A stretch of DNA of 10,973 nt, from the NCBI GenBank assembly GCA_002502705.1, contig DAQB01000134.1, positions 1,933 to 12,905 of the forward strand, written 5' to 3'. Each line of letters opens with the position of its first letter. Position 1 is the first letter of the stretch. Source of the DNA: Thermoplasmatales archaeon UBA582. Its GTDB lineage: Archaea; Thermoplasmatota; Thermoplasmata; Thermoplasmatales; Thermoplasmataceae. Below are positions 1-6,776 of the stretch, in pieces. Below the pieces are notes generated by a model. That model was given only the letters and a program-made list of their open reading frames with translations. It ran no database searches and was not told the origin of the DNA. Position numbers and translations under genes: made by a program.

Positions 1-324
1 TCCGTTGCATATGGTGCCATCAAGACTGCCCACATACCCCAGCACCTTGCGGTTCCGACTGCACAGTTCATAGGTATCACTGCAAGCGACATAATGAACT
101 ATGATCTGCCCACGGATGTTCTCACAGACAAGGATCAACAGGCCCTGCAGGCAGAACTTAAAGATCCAAGGTTCATGAATGATTTCTGGAAATCCGAGAT
201 AGAAGCTATGCTCAAAATGAACAAGAAAGCAGAGCAGCAGGCACTGGCAAAATACGGTCTGGACTTTGTAACTGATAAGTATCTTCCGGACAAGCTCACG
301 GGGACAGCAGATCCCGGTGATTAA
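1..324 (+). CDS. top6A: DNA topoisomerase VI subunit A, C-terminal part (truncated by window edge)
   Basis: The open frame runs in from the left edge and ends at TAA 322-324, giving 107 residues of a longer protein. Topo VI is the archaeal type IIB topoisomerase (A2B2) that relaxes and decatenates DNA; subunit A is the Spo11-like DNA-cleaving subunit. The visible part is the end of the Toprim-containing domain. It has the family-typical segments KTAHIPQHLAVP, QFIGITASDI, a run of acidic helices, EQQALAKYGLDF and the final YLPDKL. The catalytic tyrosine lies upstream and is outside the window. The nitrilase-like gene starts 3 bp after the stop, and its ribosome-binding site lies in this gene's last codons, so the two are probably co-transcribed. 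The identification rests on recognising the C-terminal signature. The ATG at 94 is internal, not a start. Thermoplasma-type genomes usually lack Topo VI, so its presence here is informative. Confidence 0.88.
   Translation, partial: SVAYGAIKTAHIPQHLAVPTAQFIGITASDIMNYDLPTDVLTDKDQQALQAELKDPRFMNDFWKSEIEAMLKMNKKAEQQALAKYGLDFVTDKYLPDKLTGTADPGD
316..321 (+). promoter_or_regulatory. Shine-Dalgarno GGTGAT for the nitrilase-like gene
   Basis: GGTGAT is fully complementary to the conserved 3' end of archaeal 16S rRNA (anti-SD ATCACC). It sits 6 nt before ATG 328, inside the last codons of the topoisomerase gene. This fixes the downstream start and suggests translation from a shared mRNA. Confidence 0.75.
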
Positions 325-327
325 AGA

Positions 328-1113
328 ATGAAAGTATCGATTGCGCAAATGGTATCCTCGAGTGATGTTGACGAGAATATCCGTGCATCTATTAATTTAG
401 CCGAAAGAGCTATATCTGAGGATTCAGATCTTATTGTTTATCCGGAATATGAGCTCTATCTGCCAGATTATTCTGATCGCGAAGGTGCTTTTAAGGCTGC
501 AAAATTATTGCACGAGAGAATTTCATCCCTAGCCAAAAGCCTGAAGATTCCATCAATGATCAATTATCCTGAGTTATCTGGTAATTCAATTTACAATACA
601 TCATCACTTGTCAAAGACGGAAAGATAGTGTGGTCCTATCGCAAGACCCACCTGTTTGATGCGTTTGAATACAGCGAATCCAATATTTATGCAAGAGGAA
701 ATAACCTTCCATCTGTTTACTCATTTGGCAATGCATCCGTCTCATCGATTATCTGCTACGACCTAAGGTTTCCTGAGCTTGCCAGGATTATAGCTGGTAA
801 TGGCGCACAGATAATGATAGTTCAAGCAGGTTGGTTCAGAGGAGCGTTGAAAACAAATCAATGGAGGATACTTTTAAGAAGCAGGGCTATAGAAAACGGA
901 CTGTTTCTTCTGGGCTCAGCCCAGGGAGGACCTGAATTTACCGGACACTCAATTGTAGTTCATCCAAATGGTTCTGTCCTGGCAGAATGTGGAAAAGGTG
1001 AGCATCTCCTGAATTGCGAAATAGATATTTCTGAATCGTATGAATATAGAAACAAATCGCATGTGTTATCCGCAAGAAGAACGGATATTTATGAAGTTAA
1101 AGAGAAGCAATAG
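328..1113 (+). CDS. Nitrilase superfamily carbon-nitrogen hydrolase (omega-amidase/Nit2-like)
   Basis: A 261-residue protein, a normal length for a single-domain nitrilase-superfamily enzyme. The family hydrolyses or condenses non-peptide C-N bonds with a Glu-Lys-Cys triad. All three are visible: Glu40 in YPEYE, Lys106 in YRKTHLFD, and Cys143 in IICYDLRFPELAR. The RKTHLFD and CYDLRFPE strings resemble the Nit2/omega-amidase branch, which deaminates alpha-ketoglutaramate or alpha-ketosuccinamate, but the substrate cannot be read from sequence. No signal peptide, so cytosolic. The start ATG 328 has a perfect GGTGAT site 6 nt upstream. The gene follows top6A by 3 bp, a spacing that suggests co-transcription without an obvious functional link. 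Its last 17 bp overlap the end of the trehalose-phosphatase gene on the other strand. Family membership is secure; the precise reaction is inferred. Confidence 0.88.
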   Translation: MKVSIAQMVSSSDVDENIRASINLAERAISEDSDLIVYPEYELYLPDYSDREGAFKAAKLLHERISSLAKSLKIPSMINYPELSGNSIYNTSSLVKDGKIVWSYRKTHLFDAFEYSESNIYARGNNLPSVYSFGNASVSSIICYDLRFPELARIIAGNGAQIMIVQAGWFRGALKTNQWRILLRSRAIENGLFLLGSAQGGPEFTGHSIVVHPNGSVLAECGKGEHLLNCEIDISESYEYRNKSHVLSARRTDIYEVKEKQ

Positions 1114-1786
1114 CTTTCAGTACTTTTAGCATTTCATCCGGATCTTCAAGCCTGTATTTTGCCGCTGTCTCTTCTTTCCCGACTTTGATTGTAATATCCT
1201 CAGGATATTCCAGGAAAGCGTCCTCATCTGTCTTATCATCGCCTGCAATCAGCAGCGGTCTGTCGTCGGCATGCTTCCTTATGGCTATTCCTTTATCTAT
1301 TCCTGGTATTCTGAGTTCCACAATCCTCTTCCCATTATACACAGGCATCCCTGTCCTTTTGGATATAAGTTCAACTTCAGAGAGGAGAGCAGGAAGTGAC
1401 CCCTGGTCCATGAGCCCATAGTGGAAGAGAAAATTTCCATCCTTGTTGTATAATCTGAGCCCAGGGTACCTGGAAAGCATATCGGGACCTGATTTTTCGA
1501 TTTGATTGCAGATATTTCTGTATTTTCTGAAATCGGGGACGTTATATTTTATTCCATCATGGGTTGATTCGACAGCCCCATGTAATGCGATGAAATTGTA
1601 TTCCCTTCCAAGAAAAGATATGATCTCTTTCAGGGACCTCCCTGTGACTATCCACATTTCATATTTTAATTTCAAGGCATTGAGGGCTGTGAAGACATCC
1701 GCGCCAGGAACAGCATCTTCCGGATTCATTCTTATTGATACAAGGGTACCGTCGTAGTCAAGGAAAAGAATCGGTTTTTTGTCCAT
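1097..1786 (-). CDS. otsB: Trehalose-6-phosphate phosphatase (HAD superfamily)
   Basis: A 229-residue protein, close to the size of the Thermoplasma acidophilum enzyme. It dephosphorylates trehalose-6-phosphate to trehalose, the second step of the OtsA/OtsB route. HAD motifs are all present: motif I FLDYDGT with nucleophile Asp10 and acid/base Asp12; motif II Thr48 in IVTGR; motif III Lys165 in GIDKG; motif IV GDDKTDEDAF with Asp183, Asp184 and Asp187 for Mg2+. The cap domain lies between motifs II and III (about 80-155). I chose ATG 1786 because it begins directly before motif I and follows an AGGAAG stretch. The open frame extends to 1969, but that part overlaps the upstream synthase in another frame and encodes an Arg-rich, non-homologous tail. 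It lies 16 bp after the synthase stop, so the two form an operon. Its 3' end overlaps the convergent nitrilase gene. Confidence 0.93.
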   Translation of the reverse strand: MDKKPILFLDYDGTLVSIRMNPEDAVPGADVFTALNALKLKYEMWIVTGRSLKEIISFLGREYNFIALHGAVESTHDGIKYNVPDFRKYRNICNQIEKSGPDMLSRYPGLRLYNKDGNFLFHYGLMDQGSLPALLSEVELISKRTGMPVYNGKRIVELRIPGIDKGIAIRKHADDRPLLIAGDDKTDEDAFLEYPEDITIKVGKEETAAKYRLEDPDEMLKVLKAIASL

Positions 1787-1802
1787 AATCTTCCTGAAAG
1801 CA

Positions 1803-3167
1803 TCAATTATCAACGAGCCCTGATGTTGAAAACGTATCACCCACCCATCTTTTTGTGATCTCCTTCTCGATTCTACCCAACCACCATGCAACGTTCTTCT
1901 TCGATACCGTTGCCTTGAGGTCAGCCAGCCTTCTCTTTCTCTCTTCCTGGTCCATAAATAAAGCGGCATAGATATTATCGGCCATTTCCACGATATTATA
2001 AGGATTCACGAGTAGTGCGCTCTGCAGATCATAACTTGAGCCTGCAAATCTTGAAAGAACCAGAACTCCATCCCTTGAAGCCGCGACAAATTCCTTTGAA
2101 ACAAGATTTAGACCGTCCATCAGGGGGGTTATCAGTGCTACTTCGGCATTTCTGTAATTCGCCTTTAGGGCGGCATCTGAAACCTTACGGTACATATAGA
2201 CTATCGGCATCCAGTCGATGTTGCCATACTTTCCATTCACCCTGCCGATATTCATTTCAAGATCGCGCTTCATTGCGACATAATCGCTTACCGTGGTCCT
2301 GGATGGTGTTACCATCATAATGTAACTGAACTTACCCTCGAGTTCCGGGTGCTTATGTAGCAGCAGGTCAATAGCCAGTATCCGATTTTTCAATCCCTTT
2401 GTGTAATCCAGGCGATCTACCGAGAATATGATCTTCCTGTTGTCTTTTTGCTTCCTTGGCTTCTCATCTTTGCCCACAGACGAATAATACTGATCATCTA
2501 TGCCAAGCGGAATTGCTACCACCCGACTCTTGATGTTTGAAGCTGAACCAAATATCTGTTCCTGTGTTTCGATAAAGTTCCTCGTGTAAAGATCTGTGTG
2601 GAAACTTATCAGATCACTGCTGGATAGTGATTCCTGTATTTCAGCAGACTCAGGAAGGATTGCAAAGAATTCCCCTGCAACCCAGGGGATGTGCCATGTT
2701 GTGGTAACAAATGCCTCAGGTCTAGCCTTTTTAATCATGCCGGGCACAAGGGATAACTGATAGTCATGAACCCAGATGATATTGGATGGTTCATAATATT
2801 TCAGAATGGTCTCCGCGAATTTTTTATTGACTGAATAATAGTCGTGGTACGATCTGTTGTCGGTCTTGATCTTGTCCCTGAAATAGTGAAACAGCGGCCA
2901 TAGGGTTCCGTTGCTGTAATCATCATAGAATCCGCGTTTCTCATTTTTCCCGAGTGTTATTCTTGCTATCTTATATCCATCATAATCCTCGAAAGAATGC
3001 TCATGATCAAGGGTGCCGTCGCCCCAGCATACCCATATTCCGCCCGAAGTTTGCATGAGCCGTTTCAGGCCTGTCGCAACGCCGCCAATGTTCTGTCTGA
3101 TAACATCCTTCCCCTCTATCCTGTCGTGTGAAAATGGGGATCTGGCCGTTGCAATTATATACTTCAT
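1803..3167 (-). CDS. otsA: Alpha,alpha-trehalose-phosphate synthase (GT20)
   Basis: A 454-residue retaining glycosyltransferase of family GT20 (GT-B fold). It joins a nucleotide-activated glucose to glucose-6-phosphate to make trehalose-6-phosphate. Recognisable blocks are the N-terminal glycine loop NIGGVATGL (26-34), YSNGTLWPLFHY (84-95), WVHDYQLSLVP (132-142), HIPW (159-162), the phosphate-binding DRLDYTKGL (251-259; Arg252, Lys257), and the donor-binding PLMDGLNLVSKEF (348-360), followed by SRFAGSS. Length fits a stand-alone synthase without a fused phosphatase domain; the phosphatase is the next gene, 16 bp downstream. ATG 3167 is preceded by a TATA-like box whose spacing predicts a leaderless mRNA. 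Trehalose is a compatible solute and thermoprotectant. The donor (UDP-, ADP- or GDP-glucose) cannot be told from sequence. Confidence 0.95.
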   Translation of the reverse strand: MKYIIATARSPFSHDRIEGKDVIRQNIGGVATGLKRLMQTSGGIWVCWGDGTLDHEHSFEDYDGYKIARITLGKNEKRGFYDDYSNGTLWPLFHYFRDKIKTDNRSYHDYYSVNKKFAETILKYYEPSNIIWVHDYQLSLVPGMIKKARPEAFVTTTWHIPWVAGEFFAILPESAEIQESLSSSDLISFHTDLYTRNFIETQEQIFGSASNIKSRVVAIPLGIDDQYYSSVGKDEKPRKQKDNRKIIFSVDRLDYTKGLKNRILAIDLLLHKHPELEGKFSYIMMVTPSRTTVSDYVAMKRDLEMNIGRVNGKYGNIDWMPIVYMYRKVSDAALKANYRNAEVALITPLMDGLNLVSKEFVAASRDGVLVLSRFAGSSYDLQSALLVNPYNIVEMADNIYAALFMDQEERKRRLADLKATVSKKNVAWWLGRIEKEITKRWVGDTFSTSGLVDN

Positions 3168-3187
3168 GCTTTTGTATTGTCAGATCG

Positions 3188-3197
3188 TATTTAATTT
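3188..3197 (-). promoter_or_regulatory. TATA-like box of the trehalose operon
   Basis: Read on the minus strand this is AAATTAAATA, centred about 25 bp before ATG 3167. Archaeal TATA boxes sit about 26 bp before the transcription start, so a leaderless mRNA is predicted. No Shine-Dalgarno precedes the ATG. Inferred from spacing and composition only. Confidence 0.5.
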
Positions 3198-3227
3198 GTC
3201 ACCCTTGTCGCTTAATGGTTTACCAGA

Positions 3228-3235
3228 CATATAAG
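3228..3235 (+). promoter_or_regulatory. Possible TATA box of the cupredoxin gene
   Basis: CATATAAG is the best TATA match upstream of ATG 3279 and would give a leader of about 20 nt. A second AT-rich string, TTATAATA at 3257-3264, is too close to the ATG for normal spacing. No Shine-Dalgarno is seen, so the promoter assignment is weak. Confidence 0.3.
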
Positions 3236-3278
3236 CTATAGATCTTATGCTTGAGGTTATAATATAGTCCTGATAACA

Positions 3279-3941
3279 ATGAAGATAACAGACAATATAA
3301 CATTGATTGTAACAGTCGCATTGGTTGTTGCGGCTGGAATGGGTATAGGCTTTATGGTAACAAACAGTGCGGCGAACAACCATCCATCCGGGAGTTCCTC
3401 TGCATACGATCTGAATCTGGTAATTACTACGAATAATTTCTTCAATAATGCAACCGGGGATCAACCTGCTTTCTATGTTCTTGGAAGTAATGGTCTAGTT
3501 TCATCGGCAAACATAAGTATTCCTGCATTCACACAGATCGATCTGACGATATTCAACTATGATAATGGAAATGGAAGTCTATATTCCCCACAATACGCAA
3601 ATGTGACCGGAACTGTTGGGAACACTGAAACATATTTCAATAACACTTTGATGAATTCAACAGATGCAACCAGCAGTATCAACATAAACGGTTCAATAAC
3701 AACTCATAATGTCAACCCTGCCCTTATAGCACATACGTTTACTATATTGAATTCACAGGGCGGAACTATCGTTAATATACCCGTGCCAGTCAACAGTATA
3801 GTCCATGCTGTGTTTTATATAAACCAGACTGGGTCATTTACATGGCAGTGTGAAGTAAGCTGCGGTTCCGGGCCAACTGGATGGGACGGCGCTATGGCAA
3901 CACCCGGATGGATGACCGGTTTTGTCAACGTGACACTCTAA
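3279..3941 (+). CDS. Membrane-anchored extracytoplasmic cupredoxin-like protein with atypical Cys/Met loop
   Basis: A 220-residue protein. Residues about 7-27 form one hydrophobic segment (signal anchor), followed by a Ser/Asn-rich linker and a beta-rich, Asn/Thr-rich domain with about ten N-x-S/T sites, as expected for a secreted archaeal glycoprotein. The C-terminal part resembles a cupredoxin: AHTF (His152) as a possible first copper ligand, a strand ending TGSFTWQ, then CEVSCGSGPTGWDGAM (191-206) and GWMTG (211-215). The C-x3-C-G start resembles the CuA loop of cytochrome oxidase subunit II. However, the canonical His after the second Cys is missing and the distance to Met is longer. It is not a standard rusticyanin or sulfocyanin loop (C-x4-H-x4-M). 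A role in respiratory electron transfer or copper binding is inferred. It may also be a degenerate oxidase subunit II relative. No oxidase genes are adjacent; malate dehydrogenase follows after 39 bp. Confidence 0.65.
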   Translation: MKITDNITLIVTVALVVAAGMGIGFMVTNSAANNHPSGSSSAYDLNLVITTNNFFNNATGDQPAFYVLGSNGLVSSANISIPAFTQIDLTIFNYDNGNGSLYSPQYANVTGTVGNTETYFNNTLMNSTDATSSININGSITTHNVNPALIAHTFTILNSQGGTIVNIPVPVNSIVHAVFYINQTGSFTWQCEVSCGSGPTGWDGAMATPGWMTGFVNVTL

Positions 3942-3947
3942 TTTTCC

Positions 3948-3956
3948 AAATATTTT
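3948..3956 (+). promoter_or_regulatory. TATA-like box of malate dehydrogenase gene
   Basis: AAATATTTT is centred about 29 bp before ATG 3981, so transcription would start within a few bases of the start codon. The adjoining T6 run could instead end transcription of the cupredoxin gene. Both readings are inference. Confidence 0.4.
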
Positions 3957-3980
3957 TTACTTATACAGGGATGACTGTCT

Positions 3981-4955
3981 ATGCAAAGAAACAAGATATC
4001 GGTTATAGGTGCAGGTAATGTTGGTGCTTCTGTGGCGCAGGCTCTGGCTGTAGAGAAGCTTGGGGACATTTTCCTCTTTGATGTGGTAGATGGAATTCCG
4101 GAAGGAAAAGCACTGGATATACAGGAAGGCGCTCCCCACTGGGGTTTTGATCTGCAAATAAAAGGATTCACGACAACAAATCCCAAGGTCTATGAAAACC
4201 TGAAGGGATCAGATGTTGTTGTTATAACAGCAGGTCTTGCAAGAAAGCCAGGGATGTCAAGGGATGATCTTTTAGCCAAGAACGTTGAAATATTGTCATC
4301 AGTGAGCAAGAGTATTAAGGATTACTGTCCGGATGCGAGGATAGTTGTGGTCACAAATACGGCCGATGTTATGGCTTATGCAGTACAGAAAGTCACCGGC
4401 ATAAAGCCAGAGAGGATAATAGGTCTCGGAGGATCTTTGGACAGTTCCAGGTTCAGGACATTTCTGTCGATGGAACTTGGTGTCTCTGTCAAGGATATCA
4501 ATGCATTCGTCATTGGTGGTCACGGAGACGACATGGTGCCTTTTATCAGATACTCAAGCGCTGGCGGGATTCCAATTGAAAGACTGCTATCTAAGGAAAA
4601 GATTGATGCCATTGTTAAGAGAACCAGATTTGGCGGAGGGGAGATTGTTGACCTCCTGAAAAGTGGTTCAGCTTATTACGCTCCTGCAATCTCCATTACG
4701 GCAATGGTAAGATCAATATTGCACGATGAGAAACGCATTATACCGAGCGCCGCTTATCTCACTGGGAAGCATGCTGAGTATTATGGTGCTTCTGGAATAT
4801 TCATAGGCCTGCCAATAAAGATCGGTTCTAACGGTGTAGAAGAAATATATGATATCGATTTCAAGCCCGATGAACTTGAGCTCTGGAAGAAAACAGTTGC
4901 AAGCGTGAAATCAGGATGTGCAAAGGTTGATGAATTTTTGAAAGGCGCCAGATAA
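3981..4955 (+). CDS. mdh: Malate dehydrogenase, NAD-dependent (LDH/MDH family)
   Basis: A 324-residue enzyme of the lactate/malate dehydrogenase family, interconverting malate and oxaloacetate in the citric acid cycle. The Rossmann nucleotide motif is GAGNVG (10-15). Asp34 at the end of the second strand favours NAD+ over NADP+. The substrate loop ARKPGMSR (Arg88, Arg94) is of malate rather than lactate type. Asn126, Asp154 and Arg157 in LDSSRFR, and His181 in GGHGDD complete the active site. The usual TNPxD turn reads TNTADV here, with Thr127 in place of the normally conserved Pro. ATG 3981 is the first start after an in-frame TGA, with a partial GGGATGA before it and a TATA-like box spaced for a near-leaderless transcript. 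Its 3' end faces the queC stop with about 20 bp between. Cytosolic. Family and substrate assignments are strong. Confidence 0.94.
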   Translation: MQRNKISVIGAGNVGASVAQALAVEKLGDIFLFDVVDGIPEGKALDIQEGAPHWGFDLQIKGFTTTNPKVYENLKGSDVVVITAGLARKPGMSRDDLLAKNVEILSSVSKSIKDYCPDARIVVVTNTADVMAYAVQKVTGIKPERIIGLGGSLDSSRFRTFLSMELGVSVKDINAFVIGGHGDDMVPFIRYSSAGGIPIERLLSKEKIDAIVKRTRFGGGEIVDLLKSGSAYYAPAISITAMVRSILHDEKRIIPSAAYLTGKHAEYYGASGIFIGLPIKIGSNGVEEIYDIDFKPDELELWKKTVASVKSGCAKVDEFLKGAR

Positions 4956-4975
4956 TATTATAATTTCAGATTATT

Positions 4976-5671
4976 TCATTTTTCCATAAATTTCTTATAA
5001 AAATCAGGATAATATTCATATTCTATTCTATCAGGTATTCCAGCCTCGACAAAACCCCTAAGCCTGATGTGGCATGAGTCGCATTTCCCGCATGCCTTTT
5101 TCCCTCCCCTGTAGCAGGAGGTGGTAAGCTCAATTGGAACTTGAAGATTCACAGCCAGTCTTACTATTTCTGGCTTCGACATGTTTTGAAGCGGAACCTT
5201 GATATCGAACCCTTTCTCAATACCAATCTTTGTACCTGATGATAGAGACCTGATCATTGAAGAATAAAATTCAGGTCTGCAGTCAGGATAGCCTGAATAA
5301 TCGATTGCATTGGCGCCTATGAACAGACTGTTAGATCCGATCGTTTCAGCAAACGAGGCTGCTATGGATAAGAATATGATGTTTCTTCCTGGAACATATG
5401 TTACTGGGATGGTTCCATCATCAGAATGATCTGGTACTTCGATGTTTGATGTAAGGGCACTTCCACCAATTTGCCTCAGGTCAATCTTGAATATTTTCTG
5501 CGTGACAGCAGCTTTTTTTGCTATTAATTTACTTGCTTCTATTTCCCGGGAATGCCGTTGCCCGTAATCGAAGGTGAATGCAGTTATATCATAGCCCTGA
5601 TCTATGGCATAATACAGTACTGTGGTGGAGTCAAGACCCCCGGATAGTAGAGAAACAGCTTTCCTATTCAT
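4976..5671 (-). CDS. queC: 7-cyano-7-deazaguanine (preQ0) synthase QueC
   Basis: A 231-residue ATP-dependent enzyme that converts 7-carboxy-7-deazaguanine to preQ0. In archaea preQ0 is inserted into tRNA and matured to archaeosine. The PP-loop SGGLDSTT (10-17) binds ATP. FDYGQRH (35-41), YVPGRN (92-97) and GANAIDYSGYPDCRPEF (119-135) are typical QueC strings. The C-terminal zinc site C-x7-C-x2-C-x2-C is intact (Cys186, 194, 197, 200 in TTSCYRGGKKACGKCDSCH). ATG 5671 lies inside the end of queD, giving an 8-bp overlap that implies translational coupling; no Shine-Dalgarno is obvious. Length is normal for the family. QueE, the intermediate enzyme, is not in the window. Confidence 0.96.
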   Translation of the reverse strand: MNRKAVSLLSGGLDSTTVLYYAIDQGYDITAFTFDYGQRHSREIEASKLIAKKAAVTQKIFKIDLRQIGGSALTSNIEVPDHSDDGTIPVTYVPGRNIIFLSIAASFAETIGSNSLFIGANAIDYSGYPDCRPEFYSSMIRSLSSGTKIGIEKGFDIKVPLQNMSKPEIVRLAVNLQVPIELTTSCYRGGKKACGKCDSCHIRLRGFVEAGIPDRIEYEYYPDFYKKFMEK

Positions 5672-6140
5672 TCAAAACACGCGAACTGCATGCTCCCTGC
5701 CCGGGACCCTCGTAAAGGCAAATCTCTATTGTATGTATGTTTTTATTGCCCTGGAGTTTTTCAGTAAGTCGATCAAGAAGGAAAAGGGACATCTGTTCTG
5801 ATGACGTCACTTCAGAGTCAACAAAGAAAACGTCATGCTCAGGAAAACTGTATTGTTTATCTGAGTATTCCACTATAATCTGGCCATTTTCTTTTCTGTG
5901 TTTAACGAACTTCTGCTTTTCAGGGACCAGCACCTTGTGGTCCATTGGATATATGACCTCCCTCGCATGTGACTTAAGGACATCAAAATCTATTATGAAT
6001 CCGCCTGAATCTTTCCCATTCAATTCTATATCAATACAATAATCGTGTCCATGCAACCTTGAGCACCTGTCATGTGATGGGATGAAGTGGGCAGCTGAAA
6101 ACCTGAGCCCGGTATCCCACCCATACACCTTTAAATTCAT
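5664..6140 (-). CDS. queD: 6-carboxy-5,6,7,8-tetrahydropterin synthase QueD (PTPS family)
   Basis: A 158-residue member of the 6-pyruvoyl-tetrahydropterin synthase family. QueD makes 6-carboxytetrahydropterin from dihydroneopterin triphosphate in the 7-deazaguanine route. The zinc ligands are His18 (FSAAHF), His30 and His32. The C-x3-HGH motif (CSRLHGH, Cys26) is the one carried by QueD and classical PTPS enzymes. Asp67-His68 in PMDHKV belong to the catalytic relay, and Glu144 in YEGPG is the pterin-anchoring Glu. Coupling to queC by an 8-bp overlap supports the QueD assignment over a folate or biopterin role. ATG 6140 has no Shine-Dalgarno but a good TATA box about 26 bp upstream, so the operon mRNA is probably leaderless. 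Confidence 0.93.
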   Translation of the reverse strand: MNLKVYGWDTGLRFSAAHFIPSHDRCSRLHGHDYCIDIELNGKDSGGFIIDFDVLKSHAREVIYPMDHKVLVPEKQKFVKHRKENGQIIVEYSDKQYSFPEHDVFFVDSEVTSSEQMSLFLLDRLTEKLQGNKNIHTIEICLYEGPGQGACSSRVLNE

Positions 6141-6159
6141 ATTTCACAGATAGCAACTT

Positions 6160-6172
6160 GTTATATTTATTT
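6160..6172 (-). promoter_or_regulatory. TATA box of the queD-queC operon
   Basis: Minus-strand AAATAAATATAAC is centred about 26 bp before ATG 6140, a position that predicts transcription starting at the start codon. It is one of the strongest TATA matches in the window. Confidence 0.6.
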
Positions 6173-6211
6173 GATTAGAGATGCATTCATTCTGGTTAAC
6201 TGCTATAAAGG

Positions 6212-6223
6212 TTTTATTTTTAA
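6212..6223 (+). promoter_or_regulatory. TATA-like box of the two-TM protein gene
   Basis: TTTTATTTTTAA is centred about 27 bp before ATG 6245 and would give a leaderless mRNA. CTATAAAGG at 6203-6211 is an alternative that would give a leader of about 13 nt. No Shine-Dalgarno is present. Confidence 0.45.
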
Positions 6224-6244
6224 TTACGATTACACCTAAACACA

Positions 6245-6697
6245 ATGCGTAACGTCTACTTCACTTTTGGTATAATTTTCCTTGTAATTTCAGTATATAT
6301 CTTTTTTCTATCCGGATTTACAAAAACCTCTTACATAATAATAGGTGCGATAACACTGGTGGTAGCCCTGTATCTTATAGCCCAGGATGTAAGGGCCATG
6401 AGGGCAGGCAAGAATATAACCAGTATGACTTATAGTAGTATTGTGGAACAGGGGTTGAAAAAGATACAGAATGGAAATACCCTGATCACGAAAGAGGATT
6501 TTATTTCAAAAATGGAAAAGATAAAGAATGTCCTTTCAGAGCAGCAGTTTGTACCTGTAGTTGGCTATGACTCTGTTTACCTGCAGTACAACAATGAAAC
6601 AGGCGCAAACAGAGCCCTTGAAGAAGTCAGGAGTAATGGCCTTGATGCTGATCTAATTCAGGATAAATCAACCTGGAGCGTCAGGATACATTTTTAG
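6245..6697 (+). CDS. Hypothetical two-TM membrane protein with cytoplasmic domain
   Basis: A 150-residue protein that I do not recognise. Two hydrophobic helices (about 4-23 and 29-46) with a short loop form an N-terminal hairpin. The following RAMRAGK is positively charged, which places the remaining ~100 residues in the cytosol with both ends inside. The soluble part has a charged amphipathic stretch (65-97) and then a segment with alternating beta/alpha character (VPVVGYDSVYLQY; ETGANRALEEVRSNG; STWSVRIHF). Its spacing recalls small ferredoxin-fold modules such as SPOR-like domains, but no diagnostic motif supports a name. It is transcribed divergently from queD, and the start is supported by TATA spacing. 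No catalytic residues or metal ligands stand out. Confidence 0.7.
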   Translation: MRNVYFTFGIIFLVISVYIFFLSGFTKTSYIIIGAITLVVALYLIAQDVRAMRAGKNITSMTYSSIVEQGLKKIQNGNTLITKEDFISKMEKIKNVLSEQQFVPVVGYDSVYLQYNNETGANRALEEVRSNGLDADLIQDKSTWSVRIHF

Positions 6698-6767
6698 TTT
6701 TGTCGATAGAGGTCTGTAATAAATCTATAATTGCAGAAATATAGAACGAATATCTGGCGATATGGAG

Positions 6768-6773
6768 TTTTTT
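6768..6773 (+). terminator. T-run terminator candidate after the two-TM protein gene
   Basis: Six consecutive T on the plus strand, about 70 bp past the stop at 6697 and just before the convergent neighbour ends. Archaeal RNA polymerase commonly terminates at such U-tracts without a hairpin. Position is suggestive only. Confidence 0.3.
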
Positions 6774-6776
6774 AAA

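Noticed and set aside
1787..1969. Upstream extension of the trehalose phosphatase frame (61 extra codons)
   Set aside because: It overlaps the synthase gene in another frame, encodes an Arg-rich tail unlike any phosphatase, and ATG 1786 lies directly before HAD motif I.
3232..3244. 13-nt string TAAGCTATAGATC shared with the tRNA-Arg anticodon arm (7612-7624)
   Set aside because: About one 13-nt match is expected by chance in a window of this size, and no further tRNA similarity surrounds it, so it is not an attachment site or tRNA fragment.
3231..3248. ATAAG/CTTAT imperfect palindrome in the divergent TPS/cupredoxin gap
   Set aside because: Arms are only 5 bp and AT-rich; too weak to call an operator.
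3180..3464. Minus-strand open frame opposite the cupredoxin N-terminus
   Set aside because: Shadow of the cupredoxin gene: Cys/Ile/Tyr-rich without domain character, and it would cover the divergent promoter region.
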